This document shows, one piece after another, positions 1 through 8,800 of a DNA stretch of 64,000 bases (its first letter is position 1; each line of letters begins with the position of its first letter). A model generated the notes under the pieces. That model did no database searches. It saw only the letters and a program-made list of their open reading frames with translations, and was not told the DNA's origin. The stretch covers positions 186,001-250,000 of the forward strand of contig NZ_CP053344.1 in assembly GCF_013113715.1 (NCBI RefSeq), read 5' to 3'. A program made the translations under genes and the position numbers. The stretch comes from Herbiconiux sp. SALV-R1. Its GTDB lineage: Bacteria; Actinomycetota; Actinomycetes; Actinomycetales; Microbacteriaceae.

Positions 1-511
1 TGCGCTGGTACAGCTGGCAGGAGAGCTTGCCGTCGGCGACGTAGAACTGGAACAGGGCGTGGCACGGCGCCAGTGCCATCTGCGGGATGTCGGCGACGTT
101 CCAGGCCGACACGATCATCCGTCTCGAATCGGGGTCGGTGCGGATGGTGTCGATCACCTGCGAGATCTGGTCGATGTGGCTGCCGTCGGGCGCCGGCCAC
201 GAACGCCACTGCACCCCGTACACCGGGCCGAGTTCGCCGCGCTCATCGGCCCACTCGTCCCAGATGGTCACGCCGTTCTGCTGCAGCCACCCCACGTTGC
301 CCTCGCCGCGCAGGAACCAGAGCAGCTCGTAGGCGATCGACTTGAAGTGCACCCGCTTCGTGGTGATGAGCGGGAACCCCTCAGCGAGGTCGAAGCGCAG
401 CTGGCGGCCGAACACGCTGCGGGTGCCGGTGCCCGTGCGGTCGGACTTCGGCGTGCCCGTGGCGAGCGTCTCGCGCAGCAGGTCTTCGTAGGGCGTCGCG
501 ATCGTGTTCAT
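1..511 (-). CDS. thyA: Thymidylate synthase, 3' part outside window
   Basis: Thymidylate synthase makes dTMP from dUMP using 5,10-methylenetetrahydrofolate in the cytoplasm. The gene runs leftward and is cut by the window edge, so 170 of the usual ~264 codons are visible. The protein begins [12 protein letters not shown], carries the phosphate-binding arginines in SDRTGTG (residues 23-29) and DPDSRR (127-131), and reaches the catalytic cysteine in PCHALFQ (Cys150). The ATG at 511 matches the usual N-terminus; a GTG lies directly upstream. A TACGCT box ends seven bases before the ATG with no Shine-Dalgarno, so the mRNA is probably leaderless. In many bacteria dihydrofolate reductase follows thyA, but that would lie outside the window. 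Confidence 0.96.
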   Translation of the reverse strand, partial: MNTIATPYEDLLRETLATGTPKSDRTGTGTRSVFGRQLRFDLAEGFPLITTKRVHFKSIAYELLWFLRGEGNVGWLQQNGVTIWDEWADERGELGPVYGVQWRSWPAPDGSHIDQISQVIDTIRTDPDSRRMIVSAWNVADIPQMALAPCHALFQFYVADGKLSCQLYQR

Positions 512-518
512 CACGTCG

Positions 519-524
519 AGCGTA
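519..524 (-). promoter_or_regulatory. Putative -10 box of leaderless thyA
   Basis: Read on the minus strand, TACGCT (TANNNT) stands seven bases before the thyA ATG. No Shine-Dalgarno is visible. It belongs to a recurring pattern in this window. No convincing -35 box is seen. Confidence 0.45.
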
Positions 525-703
525 GACGCATTCACGGATGCCGTGGTCGGTCTCACGCGGATCTTCCGCGCATCCCGCGCAGTTCTTCGCACACCTTTTC
601 CCGCCTCTCCCGGCCTTTCGTCGCCTTTCGCGGACAGTCGTGTCGATCCACACGGATGCGCGCCCCGCTTGCCGATACCCTGGTGGCGACAGAAGGGCGG
701 CCG

Positions 704-916
704 GTGAAGCGCATCAACATCCTCTACGCGGGCAAGCAGTATTCGGTCTCGGGGCGCGACATCGACGAGGTCAAGGAAGAGATCCGCGCGGCAGTCGAGT
801 CGGCCGTGCCCACCTGGCTCGAGGTCAACGTCGGCGAAGGCAAGTACAAGCGCGCCGACATCCTGCTCTCACCCGGGGTCGACGTGGCGGTCGTCGGCAT
901 CGACGCCGACGAGTAG
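704..916 (+). CDS. Small conserved-looking hypothetical protein (70 aa)
   Basis: I do not recognise a named family. The GTG start at 704 is preceded by a purine-rich AAGGGCGG, and the frame runs 70 codons to TAG. The product begins [15 protein letters not shown] and has the look of a compact alpha/beta domain: a short beta hairpin, an acidic helix ([15 protein letters not shown]) and a C-terminal strand. It has no signal peptide or membrane segment. Third-position GC and composition match neighbouring real genes, which is the main support. The DUF2071 gene starts eight bases after its stop, so the two are likely co-transcribed. The same frame is open upstream to about position 59, but that part is antisense to thyA and was not used. 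Confidence 0.7.
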   Translation: MKRINILYAGKQYSVSGRDIDEVKEEIRAAVESAVPTWLEVNVGEGKYKRADILLSPGVDVAVVGIDADE

Positions 917-924
917 GGGCTCTC

Positions 925-1698
925 ATGCCGCTCGCGGAGCCCGCAGCGCTGTCGCGCGTCGCCCCACCCATGCCGGGCGGGCCGCTGCACGAGCAGGACT
1001 GGCAGTCGCTCACCTTCCTGCACTGGCGGGTCGAGCCCGCGGTCGTGGCACCGTATCTGCCGCCGGGCACCCGTCCCGACGTCTTCGACGGCTCCGCCTG
1101 GGTCGGGCTCATCCCCTTCCGGCTCGCTCACGCGACCGCTCCCGGCTTCCGCCCGCTCGGCCCCATCCCCTACGCCGGCACCTTCCCCGAGATCAACGTG
1201 CGCCTCTACTCGGTCGACGAGACCGGCCGCCGGGGCGTGGTGTTCAGCTCGCTCGAGTCGTCGAGGCTCGCCGCCGTGAGTGCGGCGCATGCCCTGTTCG
1301 GCCTGCCCTACCGCTGGGCCCGCATGTCGATCTCGACCTCCGCATCCGGCGTCATCAGCTACCGCTCGGAGCGTCGGGGAGCCCACGGCTTCGGCGGACG
1401 CACCGGCCCGCACTCCCGCATCGACGCCCAGCCCCTCGACACCGATCTCTCGCACGACCCGCTCGCCGTGTTCCTCACCGCGCGCTGGGGCCTCCACATC
1501 GCCCGCCACGGGCGCACCCTCTTCATCCCGAACGAGCACGACCCGTGGGAGGTGCGTGCCGCCCGCCTCGACTTCCTCGACGACGAGCTGCTCGCCGCCG
1601 CCGGCTTCCCCCGCCTCGCCTCCCGCGCCCCCGATTCCGTGCTCTTCTCCCCGGGCGTGCACACGGCCTTCGGCCGCGCGTACCCCGCCCTCCGCTGA
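925..1698 (+). CDS. DUF2071 (YqjF-like) family protein
   Basis: A 257-residue protein of the DUF2071/YqjF family, whose biochemical role is unknown. Family hallmarks visible are the N-terminal QDWQSLTFLHWRV, the segment PYLPPGTRPDVFDGSAWVGLIPF, then PYAGTFPEINVRLY and the late VLFSPGVHTAFG. These proteins are related to acetoacetate decarboxylase-like folds, which is family knowledge rather than something seen here. The ATG at 925 lies eight bases after the previous stop. The last codons (GRAYPALR) fall in a GC-rich motif that is repeated three more times downstream of the stop. No membrane segment or signal peptide is evident. Confidence 0.85.
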   Translation: MPLAEPAALSRVAPPMPGGPLHEQDWQSLTFLHWRVEPAVVAPYLPPGTRPDVFDGSAWVGLIPFRLAHATAPGFRPLGPIPYAGTFPEINVRLYSVDETGRRGVVFSSLESSRLAAVSAAHALFGLPYRWARMSISTSASGVISYRSERRGAHGFGGRTGPHSRIDAQPLDTDLSHDPLAVFLTARWGLHIARHGRTLFIPNEHDPWEVRAARLDFLDDELLAAAGFPRLASRAPDSVLFSPGVHTAFGRAYPALR

Positions 1699-1830
1699 CC
1701 CGCTGCGCCCGCCCGCGCGTACCCGGCCCTCCGCTGGCCCGCCGCTCGGCCGCGCGCACCCGGCCCTCCGCTGGCCCGCTGCGCCCGCCCCGCCCTGACC
1801 TCCGCTGGCCCGCTGCGCCCAGCCCGCCCT
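1675..1830. repeat. Four degenerate ~37-40 bp tandem repeats at a gene 3' end
   Basis: Starting inside the last codons of the DUF2071 gene, a unit built around CGCGCGTACCCGGCCCTCCG then CTGGCCCGCTGCGCCCGCC recurs near 1675, 1714, 1751 and 1791. The first copy encodes the protein's C-terminus and contains the stop; the others are non-coding. The arrangement looks like local tandem duplication of the gene's 3' end followed by drift. Confidence 0.6.
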
Positions 1831-1860
1831 TGCTCTCCCTCCCCACCCGGCTTCTCCCGC

Positions 1861-1898
1861 ATAAAGTCCGGGATGACTGCAGTCATCCCGGACTTTAT
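1861..1898. repeat. Perfect 38-bp palindrome
   Basis: ATAAAGTCCGGGATGACTG is followed at once by its exact reverse complement, giving 38 bases of uninterrupted dyad symmetry centred between 1879 and 1880. It lies in the 368-base gap between two rightward genes. With no loop it is more like a protein-binding site or cruciform than an ordinary terminator, and it has no T-tract. It shares AAAGTCCG/CGGACTTT with the inverted repeat at 1963-2006. Confidence 0.9.
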
Positions 1899-1962
1899 CG
1901 CGGATGACTGGAGGGCGGCGTCCGCCACCCCCTCCCCTTCCCCACCGTCGCCAACGTTCCTA

Positions 1963-2006
1963 CGGACAAAGTCCGTCCTAACTGATGTTGTGACGGACTT
2001 TGTCCG
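1963..2006. repeat. 15-bp inverted repeat with 14-base loop
   Basis: CGGACAAAGTCCGTC at 1963-1977 pairs exactly with GACGGACTTTGTCCG at 1992-2006. Symmetry continues outward imperfectly (ACGTTC at the left, GAACGT at the right). It ends 49 bases before the putative -10 box of the HAD gene, so it is placed as an upstream operator or as a terminator of the DUF2071 transcript. The core AAAGTCCG is shared with the 38-bp palindrome 65 bases upstream. Confidence 0.85.
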
Positions 2007-2054
2007 CAAGAACGTGGTGATGATCGTTGGCGGGGGTGGATGCTCGTGCCGGGA

Positions 2055-2060
2055 GATACT
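2055..2060 (+). promoter_or_regulatory. Putative -10 box of leaderless HAD gene
   Basis: GATACT is followed by six bases (GGAGGG) and the GTG start at 2067. The GGAGG here is too close to the GTG to work as a ribosome site, so a leaderless start is favoured. Confidence 0.45.
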
Positions 2061-2066
2061 GGAGGG

Positions 2067-2951
2067 GTGACGTCCCCCACCCCCTCGCTCGGTCTGCTGC
2101 TCGACGTCGATGGGCCGCTGGCGAGTCCGGTGACGAGGTCGCTGGCCATCCCGTCGATCGCCGAGGATCTCGTCGCCCTCGCCAACGCGGGAGTGCCGGT
2201 GGTGTTCAACACCGGGCGCTCCGACGGGTTCCTCGTCGACGAGGTGGTCGGGCCGCTGCTCACGGAAGGGCTCGCTCCGGGTGCCCGGGTCTACGGCGTC
2301 TGCGAGAAGGGCGCCACCTGGTTCCCCATCACTGACGCGGGTGCCGGTGAGCTCGTCGTCGACAGCTCGCTCGTGCTGCCGGCCGAGCTCCGCGACAAGG
2401 TGCGGGCGCTCGTGCACGAGCGCTTCGACGACATCGTGTTCTTCGACGAGAGCAAGCGCACCGGCTTCGCCGTCGAGCAGCACCTCGATGTCGACTCCCT
2501 CGACTATCTCGCACGGCAGGACGAGATCGACCGCGCCCTCCTCGATCTGTGCACAGCGGACGGCGAAGGCGCCCTGTGGAGAACAGAGCGTCGGCCGGCC
2601 GCCGACGGCAGCATCCGGTACCGGCTCGATCCGTCCATCATCTCGACCGACATCGAAGACGTGCGCGTCGGCAAGGCCCTGGGCGCTGAGCGCGGTCTCG
2701 CCCTGATCGCCGCCGACGGACCGCTCCCTACCCTCTGGCGCACCGCGGGCGACTCCCGCGGTGACTACGCCATGGCCGACTGGCTGTTCGCCCACGGCCA
2801 CGACGTCGCTCACGTCGACGTGCGCCCCGCCGAGGGCATCCCCGACAAGCCCTACCCCGTACTCACCGCCCCCGCCGACCTCATCAACGACGCCGCCGGC
2901 GCCCTCTTCCTCCGCCGCTGGGTCACCGACCTCCTCCCCGCCGGCGCCTGA
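2067..2951 (+). CDS. HAD-superfamily hydrolase
   Basis: A 294-residue haloacid dehalogenase-type phosphohydrolase. Motif I is DVDGP (residues 13-17) with the nucleophilic aspartate, motif II is the FNTGRSDG threonine/serine segment, and motif IV is GDSRGDYAMADW near residue 230. This order with a large cap between motifs II and IV recalls sugar-phosphate phosphatases of the Cof/trehalose-phosphatase type, but the substrate cannot be told. The GTG at 2067 is preferred because a GATACT box lies six bases before it; an in-frame ATG at 2040 is the alternative and would add nine residues. The protein is soluble and stands alone. Confidence 0.8.
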   Translation: MTSPTPSLGLLLDVDGPLASPVTRSLAIPSIAEDLVALANAGVPVVFNTGRSDGFLVDEVVGPLLTEGLAPGARVYGVCEKGATWFPITDAGAGELVVDSSLVLPAELRDKVRALVHERFDDIVFFDESKRTGFAVEQHLDVDSLDYLARQDEIDRALLDLCTADGEGALWRTERRPAADGSIRYRLDPSIISTDIEDVRVGKALGAERGLALIAADGPLPTLWRTAGDSRGDYAMADWLFAHGHDVAHVDVRPAEGIPDKPYPVLTAPADLINDAAGALFLRRWVTDLLPAGA

Positions 2952-3008
2952 GCCCCCTCCGCCCGCTGGTAGCGCCGACCCGACCGGCCCGCAGGGCATG
3001 TCGGCGTC

Positions 3009-3147
3009 GGCCGATGTGGGAGACGCGGACACCGACCGCGGCCCGCCATCTTGACGGCTGCGGCGGATGTGGGGCGGCCCGGGGACTCACTGCGATAGCG
3101 CCGCATCGACGGGAATGCGAACGTCTATCGATTGCGGCCGATGTGGG
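3009..3147. repeat. Three copies of GGCSGATGTGGG in a gene-free gap
   Basis: The 315-base gap between convergent genes (2952-3266) has no convincing gene. It holds GGCCGATGTGGG at 3009-3020, GGCGGATGTGGG at 3062-3073 and GGCCGATGTGGG at 3136-3147, all in the same orientation and spaced 53 and 74 bases apart. Flanking bases are only weakly similar. Function is unknown. Confidence 0.55.
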
Positions 3148-3266
3148 TGACGTACGCGCCGACGGGAGCAGCCCCGCGTGGGTCCGTCGGCCGACCGGCC
3201 GCAGCGGAAAGGGTGAGTTCGCCAGCTGACGACATCGGGCAGCGCCAGCACCCGAGGCCCGCCCGC

Positions 3267-3794
3267 CTACCGGGCGCGGCGGATGGGGGCGGCGTGGCCG
3301 CCGACGACGCGGAGGAGGTCGGTGGGGGCGAGTTCGACGTCGAAGCCGCGGCGGCCGCCGGAGACGAGGATGGTGTCGAAGGCGAGGGCGCTGTCGTCGA
3401 GCACCGTTGCGACCGGGGTCTTCTGACCGATCGGACTGATGCCGCCCACCACGTACCCGCTCTTGCGCTCGGCGAGCGCCCGATCGGCCATGGCCGCCTT
3501 CTTCGCTCCGAGCGAGGCGGCGAGCGCTTTGAGGTCGAGCTGGTCGCTCACCGGGACGATGCCGACGCCGAGCCCCGCATCCGTCTCGACCATGAGAGTC
3601 TTGAACACCCGCTCGGCGGGGAGCCCCAGCTCGCGGGCCGCCTCGGCGCCGAAATCGGTGACCGAGTCGTCGTGCACATAGCTGTGGGGCGTGAACTGCA
3701 CCCCCGCCGCCGCGAGCGCCATCGTCGCCGCCGTGGTAGGTCCGCCACCCGCCGACGGGCCGCGACCGCCACGCGCGCCACCCTTCTTCGCCAT
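3267..3794 (-). CDS. ybaK: YbaK/EbsC-type Cys-tRNA(Pro) deacylase
   Basis: Editing deacylase of the YbaK family, which in trans hydrolyses cysteine (and similar residues) mis-attached to tRNA(Pro). The 175-residue product has the whole family pattern: HSYVHDD, the segment GLPAERVFKTLMVE, PVSDQLDLKALAASLGAKKAAM with the functional lysine area, then GYVVGGISPIGQK and VSGGRRGFDVELAPTDLL. The N-terminus carries a short Gly/Arg/Lys-rich lead (AKKGGARGGRG) not usual for the family. It runs leftward and starts 18 bases after the esterase stop, so the two are probably one transcript with the esterase gene first. Confidence 0.88.
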   Translation of the reverse strand: MAKKGGARGGRGPSAGGGPTTAATMALAAAGVQFTPHSYVHDDSVTDFGAEAARELGLPAERVFKTLMVETDAGLGVGIVPVSDQLDLKALAASLGAKKAAMADRALAERKSGYVVGGISPIGQKTPVATVLDDSALAFDTILVSGGRRGFDVELAPTDLLRVVGGHAAPIRRAR

Positions 3795-3812
3795 CGTGCC
3801 GTTCCCGAACGC

Positions 3813-4511
3813 TCAGGCGACCGCGCCGTCGAGCCGCAACGCCTCGACCAGGAACCCGCTCACCTCGACGAGCTCCTCCTGCGAGATCGAGTGGGCGATA
3901 CCGGGGTAGAGCCGCGCGGTCACGTCGAAGTGAGCCGGCACGAACTCCTCGGTGCGGGCGATCGCTGCCGCATCGATGATCGGATCGGCCACATCGCGCC
4001 CCCAGAACAGCGGCGGCCGCCGAGCGGCGAGCACCTCGTCGCCCGCCACCGCGCCGTGGGCACTGGCGCCCGACAGGTTCACCGCGGCGGCGAAGCGGTG
4101 GGGAGCGGCGCGCATCAGCTCGATCGACATCATGCCGCCCTGCGAGAAACCGAGCGCGGCGATCGCCGGAGGCGCACCGAAACGCCCCTCCGCCCGGTCG
4201 AGCCACGCGATGACCGCCGCGACGGCGGCGTCGACGGATGCGCGCTCGGGCCCGTTCGCACCGCTCGCGGTGAACCATGTCCAGCCGCCGAGGCCGTAGG
4301 GCGCGCCCGACAGCGGTGCGCGCAATGACGCGTACACGCACCCGGCGGGAAGGAGAGGGAACAGCTGCGCGAGGTCGTTCTCGTGCGAGCCGCGCCCGTG
4401 CATGACGACGACGAGCGGCTGCTCAACGAGTCGCTCCGAGATCTCCTCCGTCGCCACCGACCAGACCACGGCGGCGTCGTCGATCGTCACCTCGTCTTCA
4501 TGCGTGTCCAT
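3813..4511 (-). CDS. Phospholipase/carboxylesterase-type alpha/beta hydrolase
   Basis: A 232-residue alpha/beta hydrolase of the carboxylesterase/phospholipase group (Abhydrolase_2). The oxyanion loop is MHGRGS (37-42), the nucleophile is Ser123 in GFSQGG, and the acid and histidine of the triad fit Asp176 (DVADP) and His207 (GIAHS). There is no signal peptide, so it acts in the cytoplasm on an unknown small ester. The ATG at 4511 is preceded on the minus strand by TAGATT and exactly six bases, pointing to a leaderless transcript that continues into ybaK. The divergent YjbR gene begins 98 bases away. Confidence 0.88.
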   Translation of the reverse strand: MDTHEDEVTIDDAAVVWSVATEEISERLVEQPLVVVMHGRGSHENDLAQLFPLLPAGCVYASLRAPLSGAPYGLGGWTWFTASGANGPERASVDAAVAAVIAWLDRAEGRFGAPPAIAALGFSQGGMMSIELMRAAPHRFAAAVNLSGASAHGAVAGDEVLAARRPPLFWGRDVADPIIDAAAIARTEEFVPAHFDVTARLYPGIAHSISQEELVEVSGFLVEALRLDGAVA

Positions 4512-4517
4512 GTGCCG

Positions 4518-4523
4518 AATCTA
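4518..4523 (-). promoter_or_regulatory. Putative -10 box, leaderless esterase gene
   Basis: TAGATT on the minus strand lies six bases before the ATG at 4511. No Shine-Dalgarno is present between box and start. Confidence 0.5.
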
Positions 4524-4597
4524 ACATCGGGCACCGACACTCGAAGCCCGCCGCCAGGGGTCGCTGACGGGCTCTGGTGGAGCGGCAGGGCGACGGG

Positions 4598-4603
4598 TAG
4601 TCT
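4598..4603 (+). promoter_or_regulatory. Putative -10 box, leaderless yjbR gene
   Basis: TAGTCT is followed by six bases and the ATG at 4610. The divergent TAGATT box for the esterase is about 75 bases away. Confidence 0.5.
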
Positions 4604-4609
4604 CCCGGC

Positions 4610-4993
4610 ATGGAGCATCCGAAGCTCTTCGCCGACCGCGACCCCCTGGTCGAGCGCTTGCGCGCCCTCTGCGAGACCTACCCCGAGTGCGTCGAGGCCG
4701 AGTCGTGGGGGCGGCCCACCTTTCGGGCCGGCAAGAAGATCTTCGCCTTCGCCGGCGCGACGATGCACCGCCCGAGCTCCGTCGTCTTCAAACCCGACCC
4801 CGAAGAGCATCGCGCCCTTCTCGAACTTGACGATGTCTTCGTTCCCCCGTACTTCGGCCCTTCCGGTTGGCTGGCCATCGACATCACCCCCACCACCGAC
4901 TGGACCTTCCTCGCCGAGCTCGTCGACACCTCCTACCGCCAGGTGGCGCTGAAGCGCCAGCTCGCCGCCCTCGACGCCCGCCCCACCACCTGA
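4610..4993 (+). CDS. MmcQ/YjbR family protein
   Basis: A 127-residue protein of the MmcQ/YjbR family, which has a CyaY-like fold and is often listed as DNA-binding though its role is unproven. Typical pieces are ALCETYPECVEAESWGRPTF, KKIFAF, the VVFKPDPEE segment, PPYFGPSGWLAIDI and the helical end with SYRQVALKR. Length is normal for the family. The ATG at 4610 is exactly six bases after a TAGTCT box and lacks a ribosome site, so a leaderless mRNA is likely. It is a single gene, divergent from the esterase. Confidence 0.85.
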   Translation: MEHPKLFADRDPLVERLRALCETYPECVEAESWGRPTFRAGKKIFAFAGATMHRPSSVVFKPDPEEHRALLELDDVFVPPYFGPSGWLAIDITPTTDWTFLAELVDTSYRQVALKRQLAALDARPTT

Positions 4994-5077
4994 GACCGAG
5001 AGCCGCGCCCAGCCTCACCCCCTGGGCCGCCGCGCGCCGCACGCCGCGACCCCGCCGCACGCCGCGACCCCCGCCCC

Positions 5078-5866
5078 CTACGTCTGACACCGCGGGCACC
5101 AATACGTCACCCGCTCCGACAACTCGTTCGCCCCCAGCGCCCCCCGACGGATGCGCGTTCCGCACCGCAGGCACGGCCGCCCCTCCCGCCCGTACACCCA
5201 CGTCTGCCGCCCCGGCCGGGTGTCGCCGGTCGTGGTGCGCTCCACCCGGTCGCGGTTCGCGGTGATGAGCCGGTGCCCGAGCTCGACGATCGACACCAGG
5301 TCGCCCGACTCCGCCACCGGACGCTGCGGCAACAACCCCCGCAGAAAGCACAGCTCGTTCACGAAGACGTTGCCGAGCCCGGCGAGATTGCGCTGGTCGA
5401 GCAGCGCCACGTCGATCTCGCGCTCCCCGTCTTCGCCCAGCCGTCGCACCGCCTCGTCGACCGACCCGGCGTCCCACCCCGGCCCGAGCAGGTCAGGCCC
5501 GAGGTACCCCACCACCTCGTCCTCCCGGTCGCGTTCCACCACCTCGAGCGTGCCGAGGTCGAACCCCACGGTCACCCACTCGGTGTTCTCGAGCACGGCG
5601 CGCGCCTGGAACGCCGGCCGCCGCCACTTGGTGCCGTGCCGGTAGACGTGCCACGACCCCTCCATCTTGAGGTGGCTGTGGATGCTGTACCCGCCCACCC
5701 GCGTGAGCAGATGCTTCCCCACCGACACCACCTCGTCGACGGTCTCGCCGCTGAGATCGACGGATGCGTACTTCGGCACGCGCAGGTCGCACACGGTGAG
5801 CACGCGGCCGGCCAACGCCGTATTCAGGTGCACCGCGGTGCGGTAGACGGTATCTCCCTCAGGCAC
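5078..5866 (-). CDS. nei: DNA glycosylase/AP lyase, endonuclease VIII (Nei) type
   Basis: Fpg/Nei-family base-excision repair enzyme that removes oxidised bases and nicks the abasic site. The N-terminus MPEGDTVYR supplies catalytic Pro2 and Glu3; GKHLLTR supplies the conserved lysine; the helix-two-turn-helix asparagine lies in DQRNLAGLGNVFVNE; and the C-terminus has a zinc finger with CLRCGTRI and YWCPRCQT. The GDT after PE favours Nei over Fpg. Length (262 aa) is normal. Its start overlaps the end of lhr by eight bases (5859-5866), so it is translationally coupled and last in the lhr-nei operon. The same pairing is known in mycobacteria, where both act in DNA repair. Confidence 0.92.
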   Translation of the reverse strand: MPEGDTVYRTAVHLNTALAGRVLTVCDLRVPKYASVDLSGETVDEVVSVGKHLLTRVGGYSIHSHLKMEGSWHVYRHGTKWRRPAFQARAVLENTEWVTVGFDLGTLEVVERDREDEVVGYLGPDLLGPGWDAGSVDEAVRRLGEDGEREIDVALLDQRNLAGLGNVFVNELCFLRGLLPQRPVAESGDLVSIVELGHRLITANRDRVERTTTGDTRPGRQTWVYGREGRPCLRCGTRIRRGALGANELSERVTYWCPRCQT

Positions 5867-8800
5867 GGAGCCTCAGCCCCCTCGGGGTGCCGGTGAACCC
5901 GGCAGCCTCGAGCGCCCCGCCCACCGCGGTGCCGAGCACGAAGTCGCCGTTCACGCGCTCGACCGCGATCTTGTCGACACGCCCGCCGGTGACGGCGGCC
6001 GCGACCGAGTCTGCGGCGAGCCTGAGCGCCTCGGCGTCGTCGCCGAACGCCAGCGCCGACTTGCCGCCGCGCTCCAGGTAGAGCACGAGCGCGCCGTCGA
6101 CGAGCGCCACGAGTGCTCCGGCCTTGCGGCCGGGCTTGTGCCCCTCGACGGCGGGCCAGGGCAGTGCCGCACCGTAGGGGTTGGCGGGGTCGGTCGCGGC
6201 GAGCGTGAGCGCCACGGGGGCCCGGTCTCGCCCGCTGTCGCGACCGAGCGCATCCGGAGCGAAGCCGCGCAGCCGATCGACGGTGCCCCCGGTGGCGAAC
6301 TGGGCCGCGCCCAGCGTCTCGACGAAGTACCCGCGCCGGCACCGGCCGCTCTCCTCGAAGCGGCTGAGCACGCGATACATCAGCGCGAAGCCGCCCGGAA
6401 CCCGCTCGCTCACCACCGACCCGCGCGTGACGACGCCGTACCGGTCGAGCAGCATCTCGGCGGTGGCGTGCGCCCTTAACGTCGCATCGTCGTTCGGATC
6501 GGGCAGCAGCGACCAACGCCCGCCCGCCGTGGGAGGGCCCACCCGCGTCTGCATCGAGGCCCGGGTGATGGCCCGCCCGCGGTACATGCGGGCGCGCGGC
6601 GCGCTGCGCTTCGTGCTGTGCGAGGCCTTGCCCGAACCGGTGAGGGTGCGCAGCGGGGCGACGGTGTCGTTGGTCACCCGCCCGGCCCACACCAAGTCCC
6701 AGATGGCGGTGACGATCTCGGCGTCGCCCGACGGATGCGTGGGGTCGGCTTCCTCAGCCAGCGCCCGGCCCACCTCGTCGGCGAGCGAGCGGAAGAAGTA
6801 CGCCCCGCCTCGCCCGAGCACCTGCAGCACGGCCCGGTGGAGCGGCGTCTCGTCGACCTCGTCGGGCGGAACCGACGACAGCGGAAGGGTGTCGAGGGTG
6901 TGGAACGCGACCCAGCCGTCGCTGCCCGGCAGGCTGCCGCGCCCCGACCACATCACCTCGCCCGAGGCGGTGAGCTCGTCGAGCATCGCGGGGGAGTAGT
7001 CGCGCACGCGAGCGGGCAGCACGAGGTTCTCCCAGGCCGACGCGGGCACGGGAACCCCGGCGAGCTGTTCGATCACCGTGAGCACGCCGTCGATCCCGCG
7101 CAGCGAGCCGCCCACGTGCTGCCACGCCGGGAGGAACCGCCCGAGCGTCGTCGGTTCGACCGGCTCGACCTCGTGTCGGAGCGCGGCGAGCGACCGGCTT
7201 CGCAGCCGGCGGAGCACCTCGGCGTCGCACCACTCCGTGGCCCCCGCCTGACCGAGGCGTTCGGCGTCGGCGGCCTGACCGGTGGGCCGGAACTCCCCTT
7301 CGACCACGCGACGGTCGGCGGAGAGGCGACGCAGCGCATCCGTCACCACGGCGACACCGAGCCCGAAGCGGGCGGCGACCTCGCCCACGAGGAAGGGGCC
7401 GTGGGTGCGGGCGTACCGGCTCACGAGGTCGAGAACGGGTTGCTCGACCGGGGCGATGAACGCGTCGGGAACGCCGAACGGCACGGGAACCCCGAGGGCG
7501 TCGCGCAGGCGCCCGGCGTCTTCGATGGCGGCCCAGCGCTCCTCGCCCGCGATGCTCACGCGCAGGCCACGCTTGGCGTCGACCAGACCGGCGAGAGCGT
7601 CGGCGGTGTCGAGTTCGTCGACCGAACGCGCCCGCACCTCGGCCGCGGACAGCGGGCCGAGCACGCGCAGCAGGTCGGCGACGCCCTCGAGGTCGCGGGC
7701 GCGTCGGTCGGGCGCGAGTCGCTGCAGTTCGCGCTGTGTGTCGTCGATGACGCCGGGGTCGAGCAGCTCCCGCAGTTCGGCGCGGCCGAGCAGCTCCGAG
7801 AGCAGGCTCGGGTCGAGCGAGAGTGCGGCGGCGCGCCGTTCGGCGAGCGGGGAGTCGCCCTCGTACACGAACGAGGCGACGTAGCCGAACAGCAGCGACT
7901 TGGCGAACGGCGACGCCTCTGCGGTCTCGATCTCGACGACACGGATGCGCCTGGCCTCGAGGTCGCGCGCGATGCGCAGGAGCGACGGCAGGTCGTAGAC
8001 GTCTTGCAAGCACTCGCGCACGGTCTCGAGCACGATCGGGAAGGTGGGATACTTGCGGGCCACCTCGAGCAGCTGGGCCGAGCGCTGCCGCTGCTGCCAC
8101 AGCGGCGACCGTCGGCCGGGGTTCTGGCGGGGGAGCAGGAGTGCGCGGGCCGCGTTCTCGCGGAAGCGGGAGGCGAACAGTGCCGACCCGCCCACCTCGT
8201 CGGTGACGATCTGCTCGAGCTCGGGTGCTTCGAAGAGGAAGAGGTCGGCCGAGGGCGGGTCGCTCTCGGTGTCGGGAAGGCGCACCACGATGCCGTCGTC
8301 GCTCGCCACGGCGTTGGCGTCGACGCCGAAGCGCTCCCTGATGCGCGCGTTGATCGCGAGTGCCCACGGCGAGTGCACTTGCATGCCGAACGGGGAATGC
8401 AGCACCACCCTCCAGTCGCCGAGCTCGTCGCGGAACCGTTCCACCACGAGGGTGCGGTCGCTCGGCACGTGCCCGGTCGCCTCGCGCTGCTCGGAGATGA
8501 AGGTGATGAGGTTGGCCGAGGCCCAGTCGTCGAGCCCCGCCTTGTCGGTGAGGCCGCGTGCCTCGGCGGGGTCGGCCGCGGCGACGGTGCGTGTGAACTC
8601 GCCGATGGCCGCACCCAGTTCGGCGGGCCGGCCGATGCCCTCCCCGCGCCAGAACGGCAGCCGCCCCGGTTGCCCGAAGGCGGGCAGCACGAGCACGCGG
8701 TCGTGGGTGATCTCCTGGATGCGCCAGCTCGTCGCTCCGAGCGCGAACACGTCGCCCACCCGCGACTCGTAGACCATCTCCTCGTCGAGCTCGCCGACGC

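Noticed and set aside
1873-2070. A 65-codon frame over the palindromes at 1861-2006
   Set aside because: It consists of translated palindrome and repeat sequence, with no ribosome site.
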